This document shows positions 17,963-26,582 of a DNA stretch of 64,000 nucleotides, in pieces; position 1 is the stretch's first letter, and each line of letters begins with the position of its first letter. The stretch spans positions 1 through 64,000 of the forward strand of contig CAMPGV010000001.1 in the NCBI GenBank assembly GCA_946885745.1, read 5' to 3'. This DNA is from an uncultured Candidatus Saccharibacteria bacterium (GTDB lineage: Bacteria; Patescibacteria; Saccharimonadia; Saccharimonadales; JAEWBQ01). The position numbers were made by a program, and so were the translations under genes. The notes below the pieces were generated by a model that worked only from the letters and a program-made list of their open reading frames with translations, was not told the origin of the DNA and did no database searches.

Positions 17963-18571
17963 CTAGCCGCGGCCAGCGCGGTGGGCACTTACCTGACTGT
18001 CGGTCCCGTCGTGCTCAAAGTCAGCGTACTTGGCATCAAGCGCAGCAATAACTCGAGCAACCAACTTTTCAGGATCGGTGTCATAAATTATATCTCGAGC
18101 ACCCGGCGCTTCGATATTCTCAAGCAAGACAGGCGTATAATCCGCAAGACCGCCACTGCCGAGCAACACGCCACACACTTTGCGACTCTCAAGTGCTGTT
18201 GAAAGTTCGTGCAGACTACCCATGCGCCCACCAACCGTAATAATCGCATCGCTACTGCGAACGAGGTGCACATCACGACCAACGTACTCCATGCCTGTAA
18301 AGTTAATATAATCAAACTCTTTTGTTGGTAGGCGATAAGTCGCTACATGCTCACGGAATGATGCTGCAGGTGAAAAGCCAATTGATAAACCACGCTCACC
18401 TTTTACGCTCATCACGCCCATTGCGGCGTAGTGCGGCAATCCAATCGTCGCACCGGTCAATAATGTCTTGCCTGCTTCGGAAATCGCCTTGCCAAGCTCA
18501 AACGCTAATTGATGTGAGGTTTGTACTGTCGCGCCACTTGCGGCACCTGACACACAAATTTGATATCTCAT
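17963..18571 (-). CDS. LOG/SLOG-family nucleotide-binding protein
   Basis: A 202-residue Rossmann-like protein of the LOG (lysine decarboxylase-like, TIGR00725-like) group: ICVSGAASGAT near the N-terminus, LLTGATIGLPHYAA, and the signature VGGRMGSLHELSTALE (PGGxGTxxE-like, with Arg and Met variants). Related proteins cleave nucleoside monophosphates or sense nucleotides; the substrate is unknown. It is the last gene of the eight-gene sugar-phosphate operon. If it releases ribose 5-phosphate from a nucleotide, it would feed that pathway; this is inference. Confidence 0.82.
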   Translation of the reverse strand: MRYQICVSGAASGATVQTSHQLAFELGKAISEAGKTLLTGATIGLPHYAAMGVMSVKGERGLSIGFSPAASFREHVATYRLPTKEFDYINFTGMEYVGRDVHLVRSSDAIITVGGRMGSLHELSTALESRKVCGVLLGSGGLADYTPVLLENIEAPGARDIIYDTDPEKLVARVIAALDAKYADFEHDGTDSQVSAHRAGRG

Positions 18572-18572
18572 T

Positions 18573-20057
18573 TTATTTTAACTCCTGTACACGATAGTCA
18601 GCCGGGGCTGTCTGTAGGTAACGTTTAATGTCTTTTTGATGCAACAGTCCTGCTTGTGCGCCAAGCTTCTGTACAACGCTCATGCTGTTGATCGGAGCCC
18701 AGGTCAACGCCTCATCCATCGTTTTACCGAGTGCAAGCGCCGCTACAATCGTGGATGCGAAGGCGTCGCCAGCACCAGTACGATCAAGTGGTGGCGCTGG
18801 GTCGGGGTAGTTCGGAATCGTTACAAGTTTGCCATCATATGATGCATATGACCCGTTTGGACCATCAGTGATCACAACAATCTTTGGTCCGAGAGCGTGG
18901 ACTCCATTTGCTAAATCACTCAGTGAATCATACGATTTACCGGTCACATCAACCGCCTCTTCGCGGTTCATGACAACAATGTGACTGCGAGCATAAACAC
19001 GCGTCAGCTTCTCGGCGCCCCATTCAAAGTGGAAGGTGCCCGGCTGGAATGCCAGCTTTGTTTCAGGATACTGCTCAAGATACTCAAGGAGATCCTCATG
19101 AAGTTGCCAAGCTGATTTGCTGATCAGTGAGAGGTACACCCAATCAGGCGCCTGACGAGGCGCGTGCCATGAATAGTCATAATCTTCATTGCGCACCAAG
19201 ATTGTACGATCAGCGCCGTAACGGAGCACATAGTAATAGTTCGACTTGATCCCCGCCTGCACAGACATTGGCGTAGTATCAATTTGCTCACCGTGCAAAT
19301 AATCAAGCGACGCACGACCAGGCTCATCGTCACCAAGAAATGCCATCAAGCTTGAGTTGAGGCCAAGGCGTGCAAATGATACGGCTGCGTTTGGTGATGG
19401 GCCAACAGCCTGGACAATCTCGACACTGTCATATGGCGGTTTCGAGCCAAAAGGCAAGCTGAGACGCTTGCTGCCGTCGGCATCGGTATCGATGCGCGCA
19501 TAATCTTCATTGAGCTTAATAAATGCATCACTAAATATATCACCGATACTAAGAATTGACGGCGTCGCAGCCGGCTCAGGAGCGCCCGTTTCAGTGTTAT
19601 CCTTTTTTACCGGTGTCAGGCCAGCATCCGCCGCAAAACCATCAACAATACTGTTTTCGGTGCGTGGATGCTCATAGTATCGGTCGACTAGTTCGTGCTT
19701 CAATGCATCCCGCAGCCCGTCCAATGTACGCTCCTCGAAGCGGCGCGTATGATTGCGCTGAATATCATGCAGATTGAAAGAAATCACTTCACCGTCAATC
19801 ACCAATCCGACAAACGCAGTCTCACTGAAAAACCCTACCTCTTTAGCGCGCGAAACAAGTGAATTGTATAGCTCGTGGGCCGTCGTATCGGCAGGATCAA
19901 GACCGATTTGACGCATGACCGCATGGCCGCGGGCAATAATATCGCCCACCAGGCGAACGTCCACCCCGGCATGACCGGTTGCTCGCTCAAGATTATGTAC
20001 AGCTACCCCAAACTGAGGTTGCGTCGCACCTAGTAAGTCTTCTAAAAACTTTGCCAT
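18573..20057 (-). CDS. PfkB-family sugar kinase with an N-terminal extra domain
   Basis: Residues from about 165 onward form a ribokinase-like PfkB kinase (ILSIGDIFSDAF, GPSPNAAVSFARLG, ITDGPNGSYA, and the catalytic DRTGAGDAFAS). Residues 1-160 form a separate helical/mixed domain with no recognised relative (for example VGDIIARGHAVMRQIGLDPAD and FVGLVIDGEVISFNL), joined by a Thr/Glu/Pro-rich linker. The 494-residue length is far above the usual 300-330. It follows a second PfkB gene with a 1-base gap. The substrate is unknown; a sugar phosphate is likely from context. Confidence 0.85.
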   Translation of the reverse strand: MAKFLEDLLGATQPQFGVAVHNLERATGHAGVDVRLVGDIIARGHAVMRQIGLDPADTTAHELYNSLVSRAKEVGFFSETAFVGLVIDGEVISFNLHDIQRNHTRRFEERTLDGLRDALKHELVDRYYEHPRTENSIVDGFAADAGLTPVKKDNTETGAPEPAATPSILSIGDIFSDAFIKLNEDYARIDTDADGSKRLSLPFGSKPPYDSVEIVQAVGPSPNAAVSFARLGLNSSLMAFLGDDEPGRASLDYLHGEQIDTTPMSVQAGIKSNYYYVLRYGADRTILVRNEDYDYSWHAPRQAPDWVYLSLISKSAWQLHEDLLEYLEQYPETKLAFQPGTFHFEWGAEKLTRVYARSHIVVMNREEAVDVTGKSYDSLSDLANGVHALGPKIVVITDGPNGSYASYDGKLVTIPNYPDPAPPLDRTGAGDAFASTIVAALALGKTMDEALTWAPINSMSVVQKLGAQAGLLHQKDIKRYLQTAPADYRVQELK

Positions 20058-20058
20058 A

Positions 20059-21027
20059 TTATATCGTCTTCTCCGTTAACGGCATGTCATGCAGTTTTGT
20101 ATGTTGGTGTAAAATCCCCGCCTTGGCGCCAATATGCATTACGACAGATGTCGAGTTGGCACTTGCAAACACAATAGCCTCCTTCAAGCTCTTCCCCTGC
20201 GCCCATTGACTCAAGAAGCCCGATCCAAACGCATCACCGGCACCGGTACGATCAATCACTTTCACATCCTCATACATACCGGCACGAACGACCGTCATGC
20301 CGTCTGTCGCAACTACGCCGTTCGGCCCGTCACTAACGATCGCCACCGGCACGTAGTGGAGTGCGTGCCGCGCCAACTCCTCAAGCTCCGTACCTTCAAC
20401 TATCGTCTGCATTTCTTCGCGGTTCACCGACAGCACATCCACATCTTCAAGCAATGCCTTAAGCTTTGTCGTCTGAGCAAGCTCACCCTTCCCGGGATTA
20501 AACATCACCTTCATGCCACGAGCTTTAGCCTGCGCAAAGATCTTATCAAGCGCCTCCATACTCCCAGCCATACTCGACACATAAAGCCACTGAGCATCTA
20601 CATTCGACAAGTCAAAGTTCTTTGCGTCATAATGCGTCGATGCGCCACGATACGTCAGGATTGTGCGCTCGCCGGAAGGAGCCAACAAGAGTACAGAGTA
20701 GCCTGTCTTGTAGCGCTGCGAGTACGTCACACCGCGAGTATCAACTCCCTCGTTATCCAGATCATCAAGCACAGCCTGACCCGCCGGATCATGTCCAATT
20801 GTCCCCATGAACTGCGCATGCAGCCCCTGACGAGCAAACGTGACTGCTGCATTCGTTGCGCCACCGCCCGTCGAAAAAGTAATGTTATTAACATCAGCCT
20901 TGGCACCTAGCTCGAGCTTCATAAACGTTTCATGTGCAGCCTTATCGGTAACAGGCTTAAACTCATCGCTGTGACTCAGGAAGACATCCTGAACTGCAGC
21001 CCCGATCGCAACAATACTTGCCGCCAC
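20059..21027 (-). CDS. PfkB-family carbohydrate kinase
   Basis: Transfers phosphate from ATP to a sugar or sugar phosphate. The 322-residue protein has the ribokinase pattern: IVAIGAAVQDVFL at the N-terminus, the Gly-rich GGGATNAAVTFAR, and DRTGAGDAFGSGF near residue 260 with the catalytic Asp. It begins at the last base of the aldolase stop. Next to a class II aldolase, a 1-phosphofructokinase- or tagatose-6-phosphate-kinase-like activity making the aldolase substrate is plausible but unproven. Confidence 0.9.
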   Translation of the reverse strand: MAASIVAIGAAVQDVFLSHSDEFKPVTDKAAHETFMKLELGAKADVNNITFSTGGGATNAAVTFARQGLHAQFMGTIGHDPAGQAVLDDLDNEGVDTRGVTYSQRYKTGYSVLLLAPSGERTILTYRGASTHYDAKNFDLSNVDAQWLYVSSMAGSMEALDKIFAQAKARGMKVMFNPGKGELAQTTKLKALLEDVDVLSVNREEMQTIVEGTELEELARHALHYVPVAIVSDGPNGVVATDGMTVVRAGMYEDVKVIDRTGAGDAFGSGFLSQWAQGKSLKEAIVFASANSTSVVMHIGAKAGILHQHTKLHDMPLTEKTI

Positions 21028-21938
21028 TACACCACAGCCTTTCCAGCGCTACCAAAGGCACTGATCTTCTCTTCGACCACCACCTGAACCGCCTGATACA
21101 CTTCGGGCATCAGCTTCACAACAGCATACTCATCCGGATGCTCGCGCAAGACCTTTTCAAGAGTGTCACGGAAAGCAATGCGCATATCACTATTGATATT
21201 GATCTTACTTACACCGATTCTTGCTGCATCTTCAAAATAGTGAAGAGGGGTGCCACTACCGCCATGCAGGCTAATCTGGCAGCCAATTGCGTCACGCACA
21301 CGCCCCAAAAGCTCGAGATCAAGTTCTTTTGGAACTGGATACTTACCGTGCAAGTTGCCGATCGCCGCAGCAAATGTATCAATGCCAGTTGCCTCTACGA
21401 AACGTTTTGCACCCTCCGGAGTGGTAAACGTCTTCTTAATCTCTTCGTAGTCGATACTTTCGGTATGTAGGTTTGAAGAACCACCGAAATAGTGCGGCTC
21501 ACTCTCGACGAGTGCTCCCGTAAACGCAGCGTAGTCAACCACCTCTTTAGTCTTTGCGATAATCTCTTCTTCACTCGCGTCGTGGTTGGCCTGCGAGATA
21601 TCAATGTGAATAAACTCAAATCCAGCATCAATAGCGCGTTTACAATCTTCAACACTTGGACTGTGATCGAGATTGATATACATTTCAATACCATACTCGG
21701 CCTTGTAGTTATCAACCATGTCACGAATATTTTCGAGTCCGATCGCCTTCACTTCACCGTCACTCACCTCAACAAGCACCGGTGCCTGCAGCTTTTGAGC
21801 TGCACGACAGATAGCAATGAGCGTTTCCTGGTTATCGATGTTAAATGCCCCAACGGCAAAGCCTTGGCTGCGGCTGCGCTGCATCAAGTGGCGAGCTCGT
21901 ACGGTATTGTCACGAATTTCTTTAATTGTCAGTCCCAT
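21027..21938 (-). CDS. fba: Class II fructose-bisphosphate aldolase
   Basis: A zinc-dependent aldolase interconverting fructose (or tagatose) 1,6-bisphosphate with two triose phosphates. In 303 residues the catalytic Asp and first zinc His lie in INLDHSPS, the second His in IGNLHGKYP and the third in SLHGGSG, with the phosphate-binding Gly loops intact. The start ATG has AGGAGAAT upstream. The substrate stereochemistry cannot be read from the sequence alone. Confidence 0.93.
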   Translation of the reverse strand: MGLTIKEIRDNTVRARHLMQRSRSQGFAVGAFNIDNQETLIAICRAAQKLQAPVLVEVSDGEVKAIGLENIRDMVDNYKAEYGIEMYINLDHSPSVEDCKRAIDAGFEFIHIDISQANHDASEEEIIAKTKEVVDYAAFTGALVESEPHYFGGSSNLHTESIDYEEIKKTFTTPEGAKRFVEATGIDTFAAAIGNLHGKYPVPKELDLELLGRVRDAIGCQISLHGGSGTPLHYFEDAARIGVSKININSDMRIAFRDTLEKVLREHPDEYAVVKLMPEVYQAVQVVVEEKISAFGSAGKAVV

Positions 21939-21947
21939 AGTATTCTC

Positions 21948-22946
21948 CTAAAATCCTTGATGATAACGTGGCACACGGTCAATAAACTCTTTAACGACTG
22001 TAGTAATCGATCCGGCGTCGAGCCCAAAGTAAGCCATTAACTCATTTGGCGCTCCGCTTTCACCGAAACGATCCTGCATACCCACTCGATAGAGTGGCGT
22101 TGGCAATTTTTCACCAAGCAACTCAGCAACCGCACCACCAAAGCCACCAGCAATCTGAGCCTCTTCGGCAGTCAGTACGCGGCCTGTCTTACGCGCACTC
22201 GCTAAGATTGTCGCCTCATCAAGCGGCTTGATTGTCGGCACATGAACCACTTCAGCATGAATACCATGCTCCTCAAGACTCTTAGCAGCAAGCAGCAGCT
22301 GCGCTGTCAATGCGCCAGTTCCAAGAAGGCTAATATCCTTGCCCTCACGTAGTACGTAAGCCTTGCCAACCTCGAAAGGGGACCCCTCTGTACTAAATAC
22401 TGGCGTCTTCTCACGAGCCAAGCGCAAGTAGCTCGGCTTACCGTTATCAGCGATAGCGCGCGTTGCTTTTTCAGCTTCAACGCTGTCGCCAGGCGCAATC
22501 ACTACCATGTTAGGCAGCACACGCATCAGTGCAATATCTTCGAGCATTTGATGTGTCGCACCGTCCGGACCGACGCTCACGCCGGCATGCGATCCGATAA
22601 TCTTCACTGGCATATCATTAAGCGCAGCAGTTGTGCGAATCTGCTCCCAGTTACGACCAGGGCTAAACGCTGCATAGCTACTCGTAAACGGAATCTTGCC
22701 AGCACGCGCAAGACCACTTGCGACGGTCACGAGATTTTGCTCCGCTACGCCGATTTCGATAAAGCGCCCAGGAAAAGCATCTCGGAAGAGATGCATCTGT
22801 GTACTCTCAGTAAGATCAGCGCTCAGAGCAACAATCTGCTTGTTCGCTTCACCCGCAGCCTTTAGTCCGAGACCGAACCCAGCACGGATTGGCTCAAGCG
22901 CTACTTCATCGGTATATAGTCGTTCGTCAAGCGGGAAATGCGTCAT
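21948..22946 (-). CDS. Transketolase, C-terminal subunit
   Basis: The pyrimidine-binding and C-terminal half of a split transketolase. From ATG 22946 (AGGAGA upstream) it encodes 332 residues with FIEIGVAEQNLVTVASGLA, holding the catalytic Glu, and the YAAFSPGR-QIR-type loop, and it ends in a transketolase C domain. It overlaps the N-subunit stop (ATGA). The upstream extension to 23039 is not supported. Split transketolases are usual in archaea and CPR bacteria. Confidence 0.94.
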   Translation of the reverse strand: MTHFPLDERLYTDEVALEPIRAGFGLGLKAAGEANKQIVALSADLTESTQMHLFRDAFPGRFIEIGVAEQNLVTVASGLARAGKIPFTSSYAAFSPGRNWEQIRTTAALNDMPVKIIGSHAGVSVGPDGATHQMLEDIALMRVLPNMVVIAPGDSVEAEKATRAIADNGKPSYLRLAREKTPVFSTEGSPFEVGKAYVLREGKDISLLGTGALTAQLLLAAKSLEEHGIHAEVVHVPTIKPLDEATILASARKTGRVLTAEEAQIAGGFGGAVAELLGEKLPTPLYRVGMQDRFGESGAPNELMAYFGLDAGSITTVVKEFIDRVPRYHQGF

Positions 22947-23806
22947 GCTAAGTCTCCTGAGGTAATTTTTCCATCGAGTGTTCGTAGCTTTGCGAGCGCC
23001 TCTTTGGCCTGCTCGTGGTTTGGCGGCATGCCATGCCACTTGTAGTCATACTCCATAAAATCAACACCCTTGCCCGGAATAGTATGAGCAATAATTACGC
23101 TCGGACGATTTGTAATCGCGCGCGCCATACTCGCAGCATCAATAATACTTTCCATGTTGTGGCCGTCGATCTCTTGGACATGCCAACCGAAGCTCTCCCA
23201 TTTACCGCGCAGATCTTCAAGCGGCATAACGTCATCAGTCGAACCGTCAATTTGAATGTTGTTGCGATCAATGTAAACAATCAGCTGGCTCAATTTGTAT
23301 TTACCGGCAAACATGGCAGCTTCCCAGATATTGCCTTCGTTAAGCTCGCCGTCGCCGGTAACTGCATACACCCATCGATGTCGCGCATCATCAAGATACT
23401 GCAGACTATATGCATAGCCCGCCGCCTGACTGAGGCCGCTACCTAGCGGGCCGCTCGTGTTTTCAAGGCCCGGTAGCTTCGTACGCTCCGGATGGCCCTG
23501 CAATCGGCTGCCGAACTTACGAAGAGTCTGAAGCTCCTCGACGTCAAAATACCCGCGCTCAGCCATAGCCGCATACTGCACGGGCACAGTATGGCCGTTA
23601 CTCAGGAAAAAGATATCTCGCTGATCCCATTCGGGTTTTAACGGGTCAATATTCATGATATTGAAATAAAGCGCCGTCAAAATATCAGCAAGCCCTAGCG
23701 GACCGGCGCTGTGTCCACTCCCCGCCTCTTCAAGCATTTTAATAATACGCTGACGAATCTCGTTCGCCTTCTTCTCGAGTTGTAAGATTGTTAGTTGCCC
23801 ACCCAC
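22943..23806 (-). CDS. Transketolase, N-terminal subunit
   Basis: The thiamine-diphosphate-binding half: SGHSAGPLGLADILTALYF, the TPP motif GDGELNEGNIWEA with downstream N, and IIAHTIPGKGVDFME. It has 287 residues, the normal size for a split subunit. The start is GTG at 23806, 4 bases past the rpe stop; the first few residues are uncertain. It works with the next gene to move two-carbon units in the pentose phosphate pathway. Confidence 0.94.
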   Translation of the reverse strand: MGGQLTILQLEKKANEIRQRIIKMLEEAGSGHSAGPLGLADILTALYFNIMNIDPLKPEWDQRDIFFLSNGHTVPVQYAAMAERGYFDVEELQTLRKFGSRLQGHPERTKLPGLENTSGPLGSGLSQAAGYAYSLQYLDDARHRWVYAVTGDGELNEGNIWEAAMFAGKYKLSQLIVYIDRNNIQIDGSTDDVMPLEDLRGKWESFGWHVQEIDGHNMESIIDAASMARAITNRPSVIIAHTIPGKGVDFMEYDYKWHGMPPNHEQAKEALAKLRTLDGKITSGDLA

Positions 23807-23810
23807 TTGT

Positions 23811-24455
23811 CTAGATAATTCCGTGTTTATTAATTTCAGTTACCAGTGTATCATAAGCAGTTTTCGGGTCGTCGGCTTTTGCAATCGCGCTACCGACATT
23901 TAGTACATCAACGCCACCTTGAGTTAAACTAAAGGCATTCTCAACGTTGACGCCACCGTCCCAGCCAATCTCAACATCAGCACGAATATTGCGAATAAGG
24001 CGTACCTTCTCAAGTTGCATCAGACTCGCAACGCCACCATACTGGCCAAGCGTACCACTAAAGATCATCACGTGGTCGGCAGCTTCAATTGCACCCGCTA
24101 CCGTACTTGGTACAGTAGAGCGTAGAAGAGCTAGGCCGGCTTTTATATCTGCCTTCTGTACGCGCTTGATTACTTCAACAACATCTTCCTGCACTTCGGC
24201 GTGGAAGATAATCATATTAGGCTTAAGGCCAATTAATGTATCTAGATATTCACTCGGCCGAGCCACCATAGCGTGCACGTCAACCGTCCACTCCTGTGGC
24301 CACCAGATCTGCGCTGGGCTCACTGTAAATGATGGGGCAAATTCACCGTCACTAAGATCGATTTGCACGCGTTGAGCAAATGAATGCAGGCGATCTACCT
24401 GCGCCTTATAATCGTCGGCCGATTCAGCCAAAATCGTTGGAGCAATCACACTCAT
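23811..24455 (-). CDS. rpe: Ribulose-phosphate 3-epimerase
   Basis: Interconverts ribulose 5-phosphate and xylulose 5-phosphate. The 214-residue TIM barrel has the metal/catalytic residues in QIDLSDGEF (Asp), DVHAMV (His), IFHAE (His) and IGWDGGVN (Asp), plus the GTLGQYGG phosphate loop. Some positions differ from the textbook protein (SDGEF for MDGxF), so it is a divergent member. It lies 3 bases from rpiB. Confidence 0.9.
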   Translation of the reverse strand: MSVIAPTILAESADDYKAQVDRLHSFAQRVQIDLSDGEFAPSFTVSPAQIWWPQEWTVDVHAMVARPSEYLDTLIGLKPNMIIFHAEVQEDVVEVIKRVQKADIKAGLALLRSTVPSTVAGAIEAADHVMIFSGTLGQYGGVASLMQLEKVRLIRNIRADVEIGWDGGVNVENAFSLTQGGVDVLNVGSAIAKADDPKTAYDTLVTEINKHGII

Positions 24456-24458
24456 AAT

Positions 24459-24908
24459 CTACAGCTCATCAATCTGCGTATTGCGACGCTTATAGCGAAC
24501 AGCGTGTGAAAACGGCGTATTAAGCCAAGTCTCAATAATGCCTTGCCACGCTGCTTCATCATCTTCTAGGACTCGAGCAGGCAGCGCCAGGATATTACTA
24601 TCGTTATCATTACGTGATTCGCGCGCTTCAAAAGCATCCCAAATCACTACCGCGCGGATACCGCGGAAACGATTGGCGGCAATTGCCATACCCTGACCAC
24701 CGCCACAAATAAGAATTGCACGCGGATCTTTCTCAGTTGAACCAAGTACTCGCATGGCCGCCATATGAGCAAACTCAGGAAAGTCGTCATTTGGATCTAG
24801 TTCTTTATCGCCAATATCTTCTACCTCGTAATTGTGCTTCGAAAGATAGGCAAAAACTTTTTCTTTTAATGCAAAGCCTCGGTGATCGGCCCCTAGGAAA
24901 ATCTTCAT
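24459..24908 (-). CDS. rpiB: Ribose 5-phosphate isomerase B
   Basis: Interconverts ribose and ribulose 5-phosphate. In 149 residues it shows GADHRGFALKE (Asp and His of the active site), the base Cys in ILICGGGQGMAIAANRFRGIRA, and NDNDSNILALPARVL. It is the first gene of the sugar-phosphate operon running to 17963. TATACT 6 nt before the ATG suggests a leaderless message. Confidence 0.95.
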   Translation of the reverse strand: MKIFLGADHRGFALKEKVFAYLSKHNYEVEDIGDKELDPNDDFPEFAHMAAMRVLGSTEKDPRAILICGGGQGMAIAANRFRGIRAVVIWDAFEARESRNDNDSNILALPARVLEDDEAAWQGIIETWLNTPFSHAVRYKRRNTQIDEL

Positions 24909-24914
24909 GTCCTA

Positions 24915-24920
24915 AGTATA
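24915..24920 (-). promoter_or_regulatory. -10 box of the sugar-phosphate operon, leaderless arrangement
   Basis: TATACT on the minus strand, 6 nt before ATG 24908. The region just upstream is the gap terminator, so this operon has its own start. Confidence 0.55.
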
Positions 24921-24941
24921 AGCATTTTATTTCCAAAACAA

Positions 24942-24967
24942 AAGCACTCCTTTGGAGAGGAGTGCTT
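24942..24967 (-). terminator. Terminator of gap
   Basis: A perfect 10-bp stem (AAGCACTCCT and its complement) with loop TTGGAG; the minus strand continues with TTGTTTT. Confidence 0.88.
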
Positions 24968-24981
24968 GATTTGTCGAATAA

Positions 24982-26001
24982 CTACTTTTGAAGTGCGCGA
25001 CCAGCGTCAGCAACGAGCTCAACGAGGCGGTTACTATAACCCCATTCGTTGTCGTACCATGCAACAACCTTAATCAGATTGCCACCGACGACGTTAGTGA
25101 GTGGCAGGTCAACAACACAGCTGTGGCTGTCACCCTTGAAGTCACTCGAGACAAGCTCCTCTTCGGTTACGCCGAGGATACCCTGATAAAATGGCTGCTT
25201 CGACGCTTCCTTGAAGACGTTATTGATCTCTTCGATTGTCGTATCACGCTTCAGCACGACCGAGAAGTCACTCATACTCACAACAGGGGTTGGTACGCGG
25301 ACACTCAGTCCACCAAAGACACCCTGCAGCGCCGGTAGCGCCTTAGCAGCAGCAATACTTGCACCAGTTGTAGTTGGTACGATATTTTCAGCCGCAGCAC
25401 GCGCTTCACGCAGATCCTTAGCCGGAGCATCCTGGAGACGTTGACTGGCGGTGTAGCTGTGGACAGTTGTCATCATTGCCTTTTCGATACCGAAGTGGCT
25501 TTCGAGTACAGCCATTACCGGAGTAATACAGTTGGTCGTACAGCTCGCGTTACTGATTACATCAGTCGAACCTTCAATCTTATCTTCGTTGACGCCGAGT
25601 ACGATCGTATCAGCGCCGTCACCCTTCGCAGGTGCCGAAATAACAACCTTCTTAGCACCACCGCCATCGATATGCGCACGTGCAGCAGCAGGATCTACGA
25701 AGAAGCCGGTGCTTTCAATCACAACATCAACACTGTAGTCACGCCATGGTAGTTGCGCAGGATCCTTTTCAGCGAGAACAGCAATATGCTGACCATCGAC
25801 AATAATACCTTTTTCGTCATAACCGACCTCGTGCTGGTATGTACCGTATGACGAGTCGTGCTTCAGCAGGTGTGCAAGTGTCTTAGTGTCGGTCAGGTCG
25901 TTGATAGCAACCACCTTGACGTCACTGCGGTCAAAGGCAATCTTGAAGGCGTTGCGGCCGATGCGACCGAAGCCATTGATTGCCACGTTTACTTGGCTCA
26001 T
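24982..26001 (-). CDS. gap: Glyceraldehyde-3-phosphate dehydrogenase
   Basis: Oxidises glyceraldehyde 3-phosphate to 1,3-bisphosphoglycerate with NAD. It is 339 residues long, with the nucleotide loop NGFGRIGR, the catalytic Cys154 in SNASCTTNC, His in TVHSYTASQRLQDAP, and WYDNEWGYSNR near the end. AAGGAG precedes the ATG. It is transcribed alone, between its own promoter region and the terminator at 24942. Confidence 0.98.
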   Translation of the reverse strand: MSQVNVAINGFGRIGRNAFKIAFDRSDVKVVAINDLTDTKTLAHLLKHDSSYGTYQHEVGYDEKGIIVDGQHIAVLAEKDPAQLPWRDYSVDVVIESTGFFVDPAAARAHIDGGGAKKVVISAPAKGDGADTIVLGVNEDKIEGSTDVISNASCTTNCITPVMAVLESHFGIEKAMMTTVHSYTASQRLQDAPAKDLREARAAAENIVPTTTGASIAAAKALPALQGVFGGLSVRVPTPVVSMSDFSVVLKRDTTIEEINNVFKEASKQPFYQGILGVTEEELVSSDFKGDSHSCVVDLPLTNVVGGNLIKVVAWYDNEWGYSNRLVELVADAGRALQK

Positions 26002-26074
26002 TATTTGCTCCTTTTTGTTTTAACATTAGCTGTTTGGCTATTAGTATAGACTGCTTTATCGTATCTGTAAAATA

Positions 26075-26103
26075 TTGACAAAATATATTGTTTAAGCTAT
26101 AAT
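26075..26103 (+). promoter_or_regulatory. Perfect consensus sigma70-type promoter
   Basis: TTGACA (26075-26080), exactly 17 bp, TATAAT (26098-26103): full match to the housekeeping consensus. It points to the orphan gene at 26143, with a leader of about 33 nt carrying GGAAGG before the ATG. Confidence 0.85.
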
Positions 26104-26142
26104 ATTAAAGTTAGGTCCGTACAATATGGAAGGTCTCAGATA

Positions 26143-26481
26143 ATGGTCCTCGCAACTAAACAGCACACCGTTACGATTGTCGACAGCGAAGAGTTCAGCA
26201 ACGCCCGCAACGGCCTCACCGGCACAGGAATCACCAACGCCGCAAAAGGCAGGAAGGGGGCGAGCGGCGAGAGCATCAAGCTGTCCATCGAGATTAACGA
26301 AAAGCCTGTGCGTACATACATGCATAGCGTCTGCTACCACGCCGACGGAAGCGTGGAGGTTATCGCCGAAGCAATCGAGATGGGCGATGGCGAGGTGACG
26401 GAATACGATGTCACCTTGACCCTCGGAGTCGATGGCTGGCACGGAACCGCCACGCTAATGTCGCAGAGGCTAATCGACTAA
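26143..26481 (+). CDS. Orphan protein of unknown function, strongly promoted
   Basis: I do not recognise this 112-residue protein. It has a hydrophilic N-terminal half with Lys/Gly-rich GKGASG-type sequence and a likely beta-rich second half (VEVIAEAIEMGDG, YDVTLTLGVDGWHG); there is no signal peptide or membrane segment. Its base composition looks more GC-rich than its neighbours. It lies behind a perfect consensus promoter and before two hairpins. The opposite-strand frame is judged a shadow because promoter, ribosome site and terminator all fit the plus strand. Confidence 0.7.
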   Translation: MVLATKQHTVTIVDSEEFSNARNGLTGTGITNAAKGRKGASGESIKLSIEINEKPVRTYMHSVCYHADGSVEVIAEAIEMGDGEVTEYDVTLTLGVDGWHGTATLMSQRLID

Positions 26482-26487
26482 CACCCC

Positions 26488-26517
26488 GTGCGGGCGCCCA
26501 TCAAACGGCGCCCGCAC
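26488..26517 (+). repeat. GC-rich 11-bp hairpin without T run
   Basis: GTGCGGGCGCC (26488-26498) pairs with GGCGCCCGCAC (26507-26517), loop CATCAAAC. It lies 7 bases past the orphan gene stop and just before a classical terminator; it may protect the message 3' end. Confidence 0.75.
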
Positions 26518-26522
26518 ATTAC

Positions 26523-26549
26523 CCACCCCGCCCGGGCTGGTGGTTTTTT
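26523..26549 (+). terminator. Terminator of the orphan gene
   Basis: CCACC and GGTGG arms around a GC-rich 11-nt loop, followed by TTTTTTA. Confidence 0.8.
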
Positions 26550-26582
26550 ATTTTATAGAGGGAGTTTATACTAAAACATACG

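Noticed and set aside
22947..23039. Upstream extension of the transketolase C subunit
   Set aside because: It lies wholly in the N subunit in another frame; the ATGA overlap with AGGAGA gives the better start.
26092..26442. Minus-strand frame of 116 codons opposite the orphan gene
   Set aside because: The promoter, ribosome site and terminators all serve the plus strand, and the minus frame runs through that promoter.
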